18,399 nt of DNA, taken from positions 1 to 18,399 of the forward strand of contig JAEZRL010000151.1 in NCBI GenBank assembly GCA_023440945.1, in the 5' to 3' direction. A model generated the notes under the pieces. That model was not told the DNA's origin, did no database searches, and saw only the letters and a list, made by a program, of their open reading frames with translations. The position numbers and the translations under genes are program-made. This DNA comes from Bacteroidota bacterium (GTDB lineage Bacteria; Bacteroidota; Bacteroidia; Chitinophagales; Chitinophagaceae). Below are positions 1-8,464 of this stretch, piece after piece; position 1 is the stretch's first letter, and each line of letters opens with the position of its first letter.

Positions 1-843
1 GTATTTACACAGCTTAATGGCAAAGAATTATCCTATAATAATTTGGTGGATGTAGAAGCTGCAATACAATTAATAAATGAGTTTTCGTCTACACAAAATA
101 ACCATACAACTTTTGCTATTATCAAACACACTAATGTCTGCGGTATCGCAGAGAGAGCATCTGTAAAAGAAAGCTGGGACGCCGCTTTAGCCGGTGATCC
201 GGAAAGTGCTTTTGGTGGTGTACTGGTTTGCAATGCAGCTATTGATAAAGCAACAGCAGAAGTTATTAATGAAATATTTTTTGAAGTGCTGATAGCACCA
301 TCATTCGATGAAGAAGCATTGAGCATTTTAAAAGGTAAGAAGAATCGTATTCTGCTACAATTAAAATTGGAAACAGTAAAACAAAAAATGCAGTTTAAAT
401 CATTACTGAATGGTGTGCTTGCGCAGGATATAGATGAAGGAAATTATACAGAGTGGAAAGAAGTTGGTGGAAGAGAAACAACGCCGGCAGAAAGATCAGC
501 CCTTGAATTTGCAAATCTTGTATGAAAAAATTTAAAAAGTAATGCAATCGCATTAGTAAAGAATAAACAACTGGTGGGTAAAGGTTGTGGTCAAACAAGC
601 CGTGTAGATGCATTGCGACAGGCTATAGAAAAAGCAAAGCAATTTAATTTTGATCTGCATGGTGCAGTACTTGCTTCGGATGCATTTTTTCCGTTTAATG
701 ATTGTGTGCAAATGGCACATGCAGAAGGTATTGAAGCGATCATTCAGCCCGGCGGTTCTATAAGAGATAAGGATAGTATTGAATATTGTGTGCAGCATAA
801 CCTGGCAATGGTGATGACAGGTTTGCGGCATTTCAAACATTAG
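1..843 (+). pseudogene. purH: PurH (AICAR transformylase / IMP cyclohydrolase), C-terminal part, interrupted by in-frame TGA
   Basis: PurH carries out the last two steps of de novo purine synthesis in the cytoplasm: formylation of AICAR by 10-formyl-THF, then ring closure to IMP. The window begins inside the gene, so the N-terminal cyclohydrolase part is missing. The frame is open from base 1 (QLNGKELSYNN) and includes the transformylase motif KHTNVCG at 124-144, whose Lys-His pair is catalytic in the family. It then runs on to FGGVLVCN, SNAIALVK, GCGQTSRVDALR, LASDAFFPF and the usual ending GLRHFKH, with TAG at 841-843. After 174 codons a TGA (523-525) falls between EFANLV and KNLKSNAIALVK. 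The frame is the same on both sides and nothing appears to be missing, so one base change at one codon explains it. Family identity is near certain. Whether the stop is a real mutation or a sequence error cannot be decided here. If real, the last 105 residues of the transformylase domain are lost. Confidence 0.93.
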
Positions 844-1022
844 GGAAGAAGTTCGAAAGCTGAAAGAACTTTGAAAGTTTCCGTCTTCTTTGTACTCTTT
901 TTTGCTAATTCTTTTTTATATAGAATCAGCGGGTGAAGATTATAAAACGACAAGAAGCATGAAGAATAAAGACTAAAACAATCTGCGTTTTATTCTCTAA
1001 TTTCAGCTATCATGCCCTATAT

Positions 1023-2330
1023 ATGCAAAGAAAAAAATACTTACTCATTTTTGGATGCATCATCGTAACCACTTCTGCTTTTGTAATACCTGTTTTTAGA
1101 AAACAAACTTTTCAGCCAAAAGCAGTTCTTATTCCTTCTGAAAAATTCTACTTCAATTCATTTGTGGACTGCAATATGGCTGAAGCATGGATCGGTGATA
1201 CTTTTCGCATCTTTCCCGGAAAATATGGGGAAGATCCTTTGTGGGGAAATGCGAGAGACTTGAAGTTTGCAGACGGAAAAAATGCAGATGAAGCATTCAG
1301 TAGCAAAGCGAATGCTTTTACAGAACCGAAAATGCCAGAAAATGTGCCTCCGGGAACAAAAGACTTACATGGAGCAGTATGGTTCGAAACAGTTTACCAG
1401 GATGTAAAAGATGCAAGTGGAAAAACCTTGTATGCAGTTTATCACAATGAAAATTATCCTTCTACCCTTCCTTATGATTCTGCAACTGGTGAAGGCTATA
1501 TTGACAATAAATGGCCGCAAGGTTTAACAGGAGAAACAACACCATCTGCAGTTTGCAGAATTGGAATTATGAAATCAACTGATGGTGGCAGAAGCTGGGG
1601 GAATAAAGGAATTTTTATTGAAGACCTTCAACCGAGAATGATATTAAAACCACATAATACTTCAGTAACCTTTGCCGGAGGTGTTGGTGATCCTTCTGCG
1701 GTTGCAAGTGGCAATTATCTGTATTTATTTTATGGTGAATATGGTTATCCCGGCAACTATGATTCTGCAACCTATGATCGGAAAAAAGAGTGGAGTGGTC
1801 AATGCATAAGTATAGCACGAATAAATTTGAATGATTTAGATGCTCCGACAGGTAAAGCAAAACGTTGGGATGGAAAAGCTTTCAATGCTTCTTATAATGG
1901 CGTTGGGAAACCGGTTGCTTCATTGCAGATACCGATGGAAAAAGGTGGCGGTCCAGCCTCTTCACCTGAAGCCGGTTTTTATTGGGGACCTTCTGTTAGC
2001 TGGAACAGTTATTTAAATGCCTGGGTAATGCTGATGGCACATTCGCAAGGGCCCTCATGGAAAGGTAACAGTATCTATATTTCGTATAATAAAAATAAAG
2101 ATTTAGGTGCAGGGAATAAGGCCCAACAATGGACTACGCCGGAGTTGTTACTTCAAAAACCGGAACATACTCTTTGGTATCCATCTTTACAACCAACCGC
2201 TTCTGAAACAGATGTTCAAAACAAATACACCTGTCTGAAATTAGGTCGTGAAGCAAGATTATTTTTTAAAGATATGCACGGCGATTCGAGTGAATATGTA
2301 TCTGAATATAAAGTGGAGTTTAGAAAATAG
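1023..2330 (+). CDS. Secreted beta-propeller protein, sialidase/GH43-like, function unknown
   Basis: This 435-residue protein has a basic N-terminus and a hydrophobic stretch (about residues 6-24), consistent with a signal peptide or membrane anchor, so it is probably periplasmic or surface-exposed. It has one clear Asp-box (STDGGRSW, residues 185-192), the turn motif typical of sialidase-type propellers. A GGVGDPSAV segment followed by YLYLFYGEYG (about 219-240) resembles a blade of five-bladed GH43/GH32/DUF4185-like propellers. WGPSVSWNSYLNAWVML (about 322-338) looks like a further blade. I cannot assign a substrate or name catalytic residues. It could be a glycoside hydrolase or a non-catalytic glycan-binding propeller. 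The ATG at 1023 starts directly at the signal-like sequence. It stands alone, 179 nt after purH and 181 nt before the transketolase gene. No frameshift is seen. Confidence 0.7.
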   Translation: MQRKKYLLIFGCIIVTTSAFVIPVFRKQTFQPKAVLIPSEKFYFNSFVDCNMAEAWIGDTFRIFPGKYGEDPLWGNARDLKFADGKNADEAFSSKANAFTEPKMPENVPPGTKDLHGAVWFETVYQDVKDASGKTLYAVYHNENYPSTLPYDSATGEGYIDNKWPQGLTGETTPSAVCRIGIMKSTDGGRSWGNKGIFIEDLQPRMILKPHNTSVTFAGGVGDPSAVASGNYLYLFYGEYGYPGNYDSATYDRKKEWSGQCISIARINLNDLDAPTGKAKRWDGKAFNASYNGVGKPVASLQIPMEKGGGPASSPEAGFYWGPSVSWNSYLNAWVMLMAHSQGPSWKGNSIYISYNKNKDLGAGNKAQQWTTPELLLQKPEHTLWYPSLQPTASETDVQNKYTCLKLGREARLFFKDMHGDSSEYVSEYKVEFRK

Positions 2331-2511
2331 AATGTTGTAATTATCAAAACTATTATACACTCTGTCAATTATAAGATCAATTACTAAGCATCGAATGCTG
2401 TATAAAAATCACCTTTACCATTGCATAGAAAGATTTCTTTCCCTTCACTCTTTACAATCCAATTATCTTATCTTGCAACTTCAAAATTTTTATTAAGAAA
2501 TATTAACGGCT

Positions 2512-3468
2512 ATGCTAAGAGATATACAGGTACTGAACGAAAAAGAAACACGTGCAGGTTTTGGGGAAGGCATTTATGAAGCAGGTAGAAAGAACGATAA
2601 AATTGTTGCACTTACAGCCGACCTTGCAGGCTCCCTCAAGTTAGGTCCTTTTATGAAGGATTTTCCACAACGCTTTTTCCAGGTAGGCATTGCGGAAGCA
2701 AACATGATGGGCATTGCAGCAGGTTTAACTATCGGCGGACATATTCCTTACACAACTACATTCGCCAACTTTAGCACCGGTCGTGTATATGATCAAATTC
2801 GCCAAAGTATAGCATACAGCAATAAAAATGTAAAAATTTGTGCCAGTCACGCAGGTGTAACACTTGGTGAAGATGGAGCTACACATCAAATCTTGGAAGA
2901 CATTGGCATGATGAAAATGTTGCCGGGAATGACCGTTATTGTACCGTGCGATTTTAATCAAACAAAGGCTGCAACAATGGCCATTGCTAATTATGAAGGT
3001 CCTGTTTATTTACGATTCGGTCGTCCTAAATGGCCCAACTTTACCAAAGAAGAAGATTTTAAAATTGGTAAAGCACAGGTATTAAGCGAAGGAAACGATA
3101 TAAGCATTTTTGCCTGTGGTCATTTAGTATGGAAAGCAATTGAAGCAGGAAGAATTCTGGAAGAAAAAGGTTATAGTGTAGAACTGATAAACATACATAC
3201 AATAAAGCCACTTGATAAAGAAGCAGTTATTAAATCTATTACCAAAACCAAATGCGCCGTTACCTGTGAAGAACATAATATTTGGGGAGGTTTGGGTGAT
3301 AGTATATCACATGTTGCAGCCCGTAATTTTCCAATTCCCATTGAATACGTTGGCACAAACGATACATTCGGTGAAAGCGGAACGCCAAATGAGCTTTTAA
3401 CGAAATATGGTTTGGATACACCAAACATTGTTGAAGCTGCTGAAAAAGTATTGCAGAAGAAGAAGTAA
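2512..3468 (+). CDS. Transketolase, C-terminal subunit (split type)
   Basis: Transketolase moves two-carbon units between sugar phosphates in the non-oxidative pentose phosphate pathway, using thiamine diphosphate. This 318-residue protein corresponds only to the pyrimidine-binding and C-terminal domains. It begins at ETRAGFGEGIYEAG and carries GIAEANMMGIAAGL, with Glu62 as the likely cofactor-activating glutamate. GEDGATHQ (119-126) contains a family-conserved His, and RFGRP follows near residue 173. The C-terminal domain ends with LLTKYGLDTPNIVEAAEKVL. Full-length transketolases are about 660 residues, so this must pair with a separate N-terminal (ThDP diphosphate-binding) subunit. In many bacteria with split transketolase the N-terminal gene lies just upstream; here the upstream gene is an unrelated propeller protein. 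The start ATG at 2512 fits the family N-terminus. A strong terminator follows 21 nt after the stop. Confidence 0.92.
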   Translation: MLRDIQVLNEKETRAGFGEGIYEAGRKNDKIVALTADLAGSLKLGPFMKDFPQRFFQVGIAEANMMGIAAGLTIGGHIPYTTTFANFSTGRVYDQIRQSIAYSNKNVKICASHAGVTLGEDGATHQILEDIGMMKMLPGMTVIVPCDFNQTKAATMAIANYEGPVYLRFGRPKWPNFTKEEDFKIGKAQVLSEGNDISIFACGHLVWKAIEAGRILEEKGYSVELINIHTIKPLDKEAVIKSITKTKCAVTCEEHNIWGGLGDSISHVAARNFPIPIEYVGTNDTFGESGTPNELLTKYGLDTPNIVEAAEKVLQKKK

Positions 3469-3489
3469 ATGACATTGAAAATATTTTGG

Positions 3490-3519
3490 AATAAGGCCTC
3501 TAAGAATAGAGGCCTTATT
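3490..3519 (+). terminator. Intrinsic hairpin terminator after transketolase gene
   Basis: A perfect 13-bp inverted repeat (3490-3502 pairing with 3507-3519) closes on a 4-nt AGAA loop, with a GGCC core and AT-rich base. The 3' arm runs into a short T-rich stretch (TTTTAT). It lies 21 nt after the transketolase stop codon. The A-rich 5' flank is weaker than a typical bidirectional terminator. Confidence 0.85.
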
Positions 3520-3611
3520 TTATATGGGGATTCATAAATATTGGCAAATAATCAAAAGTAATTGTTGTTCGCAAAAAAACTTCTTATTTTAATCACTGTA
3601 ATACACACTGT

Positions 3612-3974
3612 ATGAGAAAATTAATATTCACTATTCTTTTTATCCTTCCCTTTTTAACCGAAGCGCAAACTGATACTTCTAAAGTTGAACAATATTGCGA
3701 AGTTGTTGCAACAGGAAAATTGTTCAGCAGGAAAGTCTCAATCGAAATAAGTTTTGGTGATTTCCAATCTATCTGGAAAGATAACAGGCTGCGTACTGAA
3801 GAAGGGAGATTACGTAATTTCAATAACATTGTTGATGCATTAAATTATATGGGAAGAATAGGCTGGAAGTTAGTAAATGCTTTTCCTATTAATGAAGGAA
3901 GCGGTAACAGCGTTTATCATTTTTATTTCAAGAAGGAATTCGATAAATCAGAATTAGATATTAATAAGCAATGA
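3612..3974 (+). CDS. Small secreted protein of unknown function
   Basis: This 120-residue protein starts with a clear signal peptide: MRK, a hydrophobic core to about residue 16, then likely cleavage around TEAQ-TD. The mature part is about 100 residues. It ends with a pattern of the type DALNYMGRIGWKLVNAF followed by VYHFYFKKEF, seen in small Bacteroidota exported proteins and faintly like the DUF4177 'L-x2-G-x2-GW-x-L-V' core. I cannot name a function. It has its own terminator-like hairpin downstream and the neighbouring gene is convergent, so it is probably a single-gene unit. The stop codon is TGA. Confidence refers to it being a real gene, supported by the signal peptide and a clean start. 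Confidence 0.75.
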   Translation: MRKLIFTILFILPFLTEAQTDTSKVEQYCEVVATGKLFSRKVSIEISFGDFQSIWKDNRLRTEEGRLRNFNNIVDALNYMGRIGWKLVNAFPINEGSGNSVYHFYFKKEFDKSELDINKQ

Positions 3975-3980
3975 TATCCG

Positions 3981-3996
3981 AAGCTAAGAGTAGCTT
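3981..3996 (+). terminator. Short hairpin followed by T-rich tract, between convergent genes
   Basis: AAGCTA (3981-3986) and TAGCTT (3991-3996) pair perfectly around a 4-nt AGAG loop, 6 nt after the stop of the small secreted protein gene. A T-rich stretch (TTCAGCTTTTATTTTT) follows. The stem is short and modest in GC, so this is only a probable terminator. Confidence 0.5.
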
Positions 3997-4074
3997 TTCA
4001 GCTTTTATTTTTCTCTGTGTGCTTCTGCTGTATCCTTATTATTCAATGGTTTAAAAATTGAAACTCAAATAGCA

Positions 4075-4854
4075 TCAATCATCTGCTCTTGTTTGAAAAA
4101 AATCTGATAATTCTTTTATGTAATCGGTATTAATATAATCAACGTGCAGTTGCATAAGTTGATGCCAGGCCTGTGTATTATCCGGTGCATTCCAGAAGCG
4201 TATTTTCTTTTTTAGCTGATGAATTTTTTCTACCTGCGCTGCAAGCTTTTGTTTATCTGCTTTTGTAAGATCTGATTTACTATTCCAGTCCGTGTAATTT
4301 TTAAGATTATCACTCATCATAACAATGCGTGATAAAGCTTTTTCATTGTATGTTCTTTGCATATCGCCATCGAACCAGATGTAGAGAGGATAAGCAGTAA
4401 ACTGATCCTGCGCCGGCCTGTTGCCACTGATAACAAAATAAAGATGATGGGCGTGAATAAGCTCAGGATAAGCATTTAAAACTTCAATTAATTTATCTAA
4501 TGTTTGAATGGAATCAGTTTTAATATCGATTAATATTTGCAGGGAACGGCTTGTATCTTCATAAGGATAACCGTTATGCAATTGCACTTTTTCTTTCAAT
4601 GGATCAAAATACAATTGTTGCAAAGTGCGGCGAAGTGATGTGTCCTGCCATCCATGCCCAACGATCAATGAATCGTGCCATAATAAAATATCCGCTTCTA
4701 TCGAACCGAAAGCTTCATTATAAGCAGTGGTAAAAGGATGAGGTTGTTCATAATCATTGTGTGAATGTGCATTGGCAACCGTGTAAACTATTTGCTGCGC
4801 ACAAGCATTAAAAAATAGCGCTGCACTTAAAACAAGCGTGAAAAAACATTTCAT
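4075..4854 (-). CDS. PI-PLC/GDPD-like phosphodiesterase lipoprotein
   Basis: This 259-residue exported protein belongs to the TIM-barrel phosphodiesterase group that includes glycerophosphodiester phosphodiesterases and PI-specific phospholipase C-like proteins. The N-terminus has a signal sequence ending in a Cys (FFNACAQ, Cys18), so it may be a lipoprotein, although the lipobox is not canonical. After it come AHSHNDYEQPHP (His30, His32, Asp34), SIEADILLWHDS (Glu53, Asp55) and VGHGW (His67). These fit the catalytic His pair and acidic metal ligands of the GDPD fold. LQILIDIKTDS (about 107-117) looks like the next beta-strand carrying an acidic residue. The likely reaction is hydrolysis of a phosphodiester in the periplasm, but the substrate is unknown. 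The gene starts 18 nt after the tex stop on the same strand, so the two are probably co-transcribed. The stop is TGA. Confidence 0.83.
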   Translation of the reverse strand: MKCFFTLVLSAALFFNACAQQIVYTVANAHSHNDYEQPHPFTTAYNEAFGSIEADILLWHDSLIVGHGWQDTSLRRTLQQLYFDPLKEKVQLHNGYPYEDTSRSLQILIDIKTDSIQTLDKLIEVLNAYPELIHAHHLYFVISGNRPAQDQFTAYPLYIWFDGDMQRTYNEKALSRIVMMSDNLKNYTDWNSKSDLTKADKQKLAAQVEKIHQLKKKIRFWNAPDNTQAWHQLMQLHVDYINTDYIKELSDFFQTRADD

Positions 4855-4872
4855 ATTCAGTTTATTTTATTA

Positions 4873-7152
4873 CTACCTGCCAAACTTCTTTTTCAGCAAA
4901 CTCAATGCATCATTCATTTCCATTCCTGATAAATCCTCCTGCGTTTTCTTTGGTTGTTGCCTGTTATTTGCATTGTGTTGCTTCCCGGGAACCTGCAACC
5001 TATTACTGTTACCCGAATTTTTTCTCTGCGGTGCTTCCTGCGTTTGTTTGATAGATAAAGCAATTCTTTTACGGGCAATATCAACATCTGTTACTTTCAC
5101 CATCACTTTATCACTCAGCTTCAATACTTCATTCGGATCGGTTATATATTGATGCGCTATTTCGCTCACATGCACCAACCCATCCTGCTTTACACCAATA
5201 TCTACAAAAGCACCAAAACGGGTGATATTCGTAACAACGCCCGGAACAACCATTCCAACCGTTACATCTTCTATTTTATAAATATTAGCAAACTCGAATT
5301 GCTGTGCTTCGTTACGTGGATCAAGACCAGGTTTCTTTAATTCATTGATGATGTCTTTAACCGTTATCTCTCCTACCTGTTCTGTTGCATATTTTTTTGC
5401 ATCAATCGTTTTCAATAATGGCTCATTTCCTATCAACGTTTTTACTTCAACATTCAAATCTTTTGCCATCTGCTCCACAATGTTATATGCTTCAGGATGA
5501 ACGGCACTTTTATCCAATGGATTTTCACCTTCGTTGATGCGCAAAAAACCTGCACATTGTTCAAACGCTTTACCACCTAAACGTGGTACTTTTTTCAACT
5601 GCTCACGATTTGTAAACTTACCCGTTTCATTTCTGAACCTGACAATATTATCCGCCAGCGAAGAACCAATACCACTTACATAACTCAATAAATGCTTACT
5701 CGCGGTATTTAAATTTACACCAACTGCATTTACGCAACTTACAACCGTTTGATCAAGTCTTTCTTTCAAACGGAACTGGTTAACATCATGCTGATACTGT
5801 CCAACACCAATGCTTTTAGGATCGATCTTCACCAGCTCTGCCAAAGGATCCATTAATCTTCTGCCGATGCTTACAGCACCACGTACCGTAACATCCTGGT
5901 TTGGAAACTCTTCTCGTGCCGTTTCGGAAGCTGAGTAAACAGATGCACCATCTTCATTCACCAGAAATACCGGCAGACCAAGATCGATTTTTTTAATAAA
6001 TTGTTCTGTCTCTCTTCCTGCTGTGCCATCACCAATAGCAAATGCTTCGATGTTGTATTGCTTAACCAGTTCTTTTATTTTGTATTCGCTGTCGTAGATC
6101 CTGTTTGCTTCATGCACATAGATGAGATCCGTCTTTTGCAATTCACCTTTTTCATCCAGGCAAACAACTTTACAACCAGTTCTGTAACCGGGATCAATCG
6201 CCAAAATGCGTTTACTTCCCAATGGAGAACTTAATAATAATTGCCTTAAATTTTCTGCAAAAACATTTATCGCTTCTTCATCTGCTTTTTGTTTCAATGC
6301 AGTGCGAAATTCCGTTTCCAGACTCGGTTGCAATAATCTTCTGTATGCGTCTTTGATTGCTTTTTTTATTTGTTCCGAAGACGTACTCATTCCTTTCACA
6401 TACTGCTTTTCTATCATTTCCAATGCGTCTTCTTCAACCGGTGAAATGGCCATGCGTAAATACCCTTCCAGAAATCCGCGAAGTATTGCAAGAATCCTGT
6501 GCGAGGGAATTTTATAGATCGGTTCACTGAAATCAAAATAGTCTTTATACTTTGCTCCTTCTGTTTCTTTATCGGGTAATACTTTGCTTTGCATTGCGGC
6601 CGTATCTTCAAACAGCTTACGCATTTTTGCACGAACCTGTGCATCTTCATTTACCATTTCTGCAATAATATCTCTTGCACCTTGTAAAGCATCATCTGCA
6701 GTCTTTATTTTATCATCGTTTACATAGTTTGAAGCTTCTAATGCAACATCTATATCCTGTTGTTCTAATACCAATAAAGCCAAAGGTTCAAGGCCGTTCT
6801 CTCTTGCTGTTTGTGCTTTGGTTTTTCGTTTAGGTTTATACGGCAGATAAATATCTTCCAGTTCAGCCAATGTTAACGCTGCATTTATTTTTGTTTGCAG
6901 ATCATCCGTCATCTTACCTTGCTCGGTTATCGCTTTTTCTATAAAGGTTTTGCGATCTGTAAATTCTTTCAGTGCTTTTGCTTCATCCTGTATTTGTTGT
7001 ATCTGCACTTCATCCAAAGAGCCGGTTTTGTCTTTACGATAACGTGCTATAAAAGGTATCGTTGCACCTTCTTCCAATAAATTCAATACTGCTGTAACCT
7101 GCTGAGGCTTCACATTTATCTTTAATGCAATGGGTTGCGCAAATTCATTCAT
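4873..7152 (-). CDS. tex: Tex family RNA-binding transcription accessory protein
   Basis: Tex is a conserved multidomain cytoplasmic nucleic-acid-binding protein linked to transcription and RNA handling. With the start chosen here the protein has 759 residues. The N-terminal helical region contains LLEEGATIPFIARYRKDKTG (about 25-44), a Tex hallmark. The YqgF/RNase H-like domain begins at RILAIDPGYRTG (about 315-326). The helix-hairpin-helix region spans roughly 478-540 (LNTASKHLLSYVSGIG, then VPRLGGKAFEQCAGFLRI). An S1 domain follows at about 632-702 (GMVVPGVVTNITRFGAFVDIG). A basic, Asn/Gln-rich tail ends in MNDALSLLKKKFGR. The frame is open upstream to a TTG at 7260 and there is another ATG at 7206. 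I chose the ATG at 7150-7152 because MNEFAQPIALKINVK aligns with the usual Tex N-terminus. The gene is transcribed away from fecR and towards the PLC/GDPD-like gene. Confidence 0.95.
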   Translation of the reverse strand: MNEFAQPIALKINVKPQQVTAVLNLLEEGATIPFIARYRKDKTGSLDEVQIQQIQDEAKALKEFTDRKTFIEKAITEQGKMTDDLQTKINAALTLAELEDIYLPYKPKRKTKAQTARENGLEPLALLVLEQQDIDVALEASNYVNDDKIKTADDALQGARDIIAEMVNEDAQVRAKMRKLFEDTAAMQSKVLPDKETEGAKYKDYFDFSEPIYKIPSHRILAILRGFLEGYLRMAISPVEEDALEMIEKQYVKGMSTSSEQIKKAIKDAYRRLLQPSLETEFRTALKQKADEEAINVFAENLRQLLLSSPLGSKRILAIDPGYRTGCKVVCLDEKGELQKTDLIYVHEANRIYDSEYKIKELVKQYNIEAFAIGDGTAGRETEQFIKKIDLGLPVFLVNEDGASVYSASETAREEFPNQDVTVRGAVSIGRRLMDPLAELVKIDPKSIGVGQYQHDVNQFRLKERLDQTVVSCVNAVGVNLNTASKHLLSYVSGIGSSLADNIVRFRNETGKFTNREQLKKVPRLGGKAFEQCAGFLRINEGENPLDKSAVHPEAYNIVEQMAKDLNVEVKTLIGNEPLLKTIDAKKYATEQVGEITVKDIINELKKPGLDPRNEAQQFEFANIYKIEDVTVGMVVPGVVTNITRFGAFVDIGVKQDGLVHVSEIAHQYITDPNEVLKLSDKVMVKVTDVDIARKRIALSIKQTQEAPQRKNSGNSNRLQVPGKQHNANNRQQPKKTQEDLSGMEMNDALSLLKKKFGR

Positions 7153-7390
7153 ATAAGTGTTTATACTGATTGTTATTATGTTACCGGCCTTCAATTCTTT
7201 GGTCATCGCCTGTTGCGTCGCACTCTTCAACGTTCCACTTTTTATGGAACTATTTTGCAAATAAACAGATTACAACTTGAAAAGCTACCATTCAAAAATG
7301 GCTGCGAATGTAACTGTTTTTAAAATTTTTTTTCTTTTGTGAAGGAACTGCAACTTCCCTGTCGTATTACTTAATATCTACTCTCCTAAA

Positions 7391-8464
7391 ATGAAAATAA
7401 CAACCGAACAAATAGAACGGTTTTTTAAAAAGCAATCTGCTCCGGGTGAGGCAGAGCAGGTAGCGACGTTTTTAAAATCCAATCCTGCTATACTCGAAAA
7501 ATATCTGAATGAAAGCGAATGGAACGAAGCGCATATAAACACATTTATTACTGATACTGAGTGGAATGAAGCATGGGAAAGCATTCGAAAAAAGAAGAGA
7601 TTGCACAATAAAATTGTTTTTATAAAAAGAAGTGCTACAGCAGCCTGTTTAGCAGGACTAATGATTTTTGGTTTTTACATGTTTAATAAGGATAAAAATG
7701 AGGTAAATATAGAAGCCTCGAAAACAACAGGACAACAAAAATTATTGGCTGAAACGCACCATAAAATCATCACTAACACCTCTTCAAAACCTATATCTTT
7801 TTTGCTGCAGGATGGTTCTGATATTGTTTTATCACCTCGTTCTCTTGTAAAATATGATGTGCCTTTTGCGCCAAACAAACGGGAAATATTTTTAGAAGGC
7901 GAAGCGATTTTTAAAGTAGCAAAAGATAGAGCAAAACCTTTTACCGTTTATGCAGGCGGACTTGCAACAACTGCTTTGGGAACAAAGTTTAAAATAACCG
8001 CTAATCCATCTCAACAAAAAACAACAGTGAAGTTATTCGAAGGAAAAGTGGTTATACGTTCTGCAGATGAAGACCTGAAAGAATGGAATAAAGATGTGTA
8101 TTTATTACCGGGCCAGCAAATGGAATACAATACTTCAAAAAATTTACTGGCAGTAACAACAGTCACTGCAGACAAACCTGTGGCAACAAAACAAAAGAAA
8201 AACACATCTGACAAAGAGGATACACAAGATGCAGGTCTTAATTTCAACAGTACACCTTTACCGGAAGTGATGGAAAAACTTTCTGCCTATTACTTTAAAA
8301 AAATAGAGTTTAATAAAGCGGAAATTGATTCAATGAATTTCACCGGCTCTATCTCTAAAAAAGATTCTTTATCAATAGTGCTTAAAGTAATTGCTCAGAT
8401 GAATGATCTCTTTATCGAACAAAACGACGATGGATTTATCATTCAAAAAACAACTCCTGAATAA
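7391..8464 (+). CDS. FecR-family anti-sigma factor (DUF4974)
   Basis: FecR-type proteins sit in the inner membrane. They hold an ECF sigma factor in the cytoplasm and receive a signal from a TonB-dependent receptor through their periplasmic domain. The 357 residues show an N-terminal cytoplasmic segment (1-76, EQIERFFKKQSAPGEAEQV) and one membrane helix (about 79-96). The FecR domain follows (about 130-220: LLQDGSDIVLSPRSLVKY, EIFLEGEAIFKVAKD, FTVYAGGLATTALGTKFKI). The C-terminal DUF4974-type domain (about 285-355) begins LNFNSTPLPEVMEKLSAYY and includes FTGSISKKDSLSIVLKVI. It lies 36 nt before the chosen susC start, the usual order in Bacteroidota nutrient-uptake loci. No sigma factor gene precedes it: the next gene upstream is the divergent tex. 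The ATG at 7391 fits the family start. Confidence 0.93.
   Translation: MKITTEQIERFFKKQSAPGEAEQVATFLKSNPAILEKYLNESEWNEAHINTFITDTEWNEAWESIRKKKRLHNKIVFIKRSATAACLAGLMIFGFYMFNKDKNEVNIEASKTTGQQKLLAETHHKIITNTSSKPISFLLQDGSDIVLSPRSLVKYDVPFAPNKREIFLEGEAIFKVAKDRAKPFTVYAGGLATTALGTKFKITANPSQQKTTVKLFEGKVVIRSADEDLKEWNKDVYLLPGQQMEYNTSKNLLAVTTVTADKPVATKQKKNTSDKEDTQDAGLNFNSTPLPEVMEKLSAYYFKKIEFNKAEIDSMNFTGSISKKDSLSIVLKVIAQMNDLFIEQNDDGFIIQKTTPE

Noticed and set aside
849..871. Possible purH terminator hairpin AAGTTC/GAACTT
   Set aside because: Only 6 bp with an 11-nt loop and no T tract directly after it; too weak to call.
2466..2477. TATCTTGC resembling a -7 promoter element before the transketolase gene
   Set aside because: It lacks one T of TAnnTTTG and I see no convincing -33 partner.
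3212..3400. Small plus-strand ORF inside the transketolase gene
   Set aside because: It lies out of frame within a clearly conserved coding region and has no recognisable protein features; a shadow ORF.
4838..5152. Plus-strand ORF with hydrophobic N-terminus across the tex/PLC-like gene junction
   Set aside because: It is antisense to the end of tex and the start of the lipoprotein gene; its hydrophobicity comes from the opposite strand's Lys/Glu-rich codons.
7153..7260. N-terminal extension of Tex from TTG 7260 or ATG 7206
   Set aside because: The extra residues do not resemble the Tex N-terminus, which matches from ATG 7152 (MNEFAQPIA); the upstream stretch looks like leader DNA.
7256..7263. 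Minus-strand TTTATTTG resembling the Bacteroidota -7 element (TAnnTTTG) upstream of tex
   Set aside because: One core mismatch and no TTTG-type -33 element at the expected spacing, so it is not listed as a promoter.
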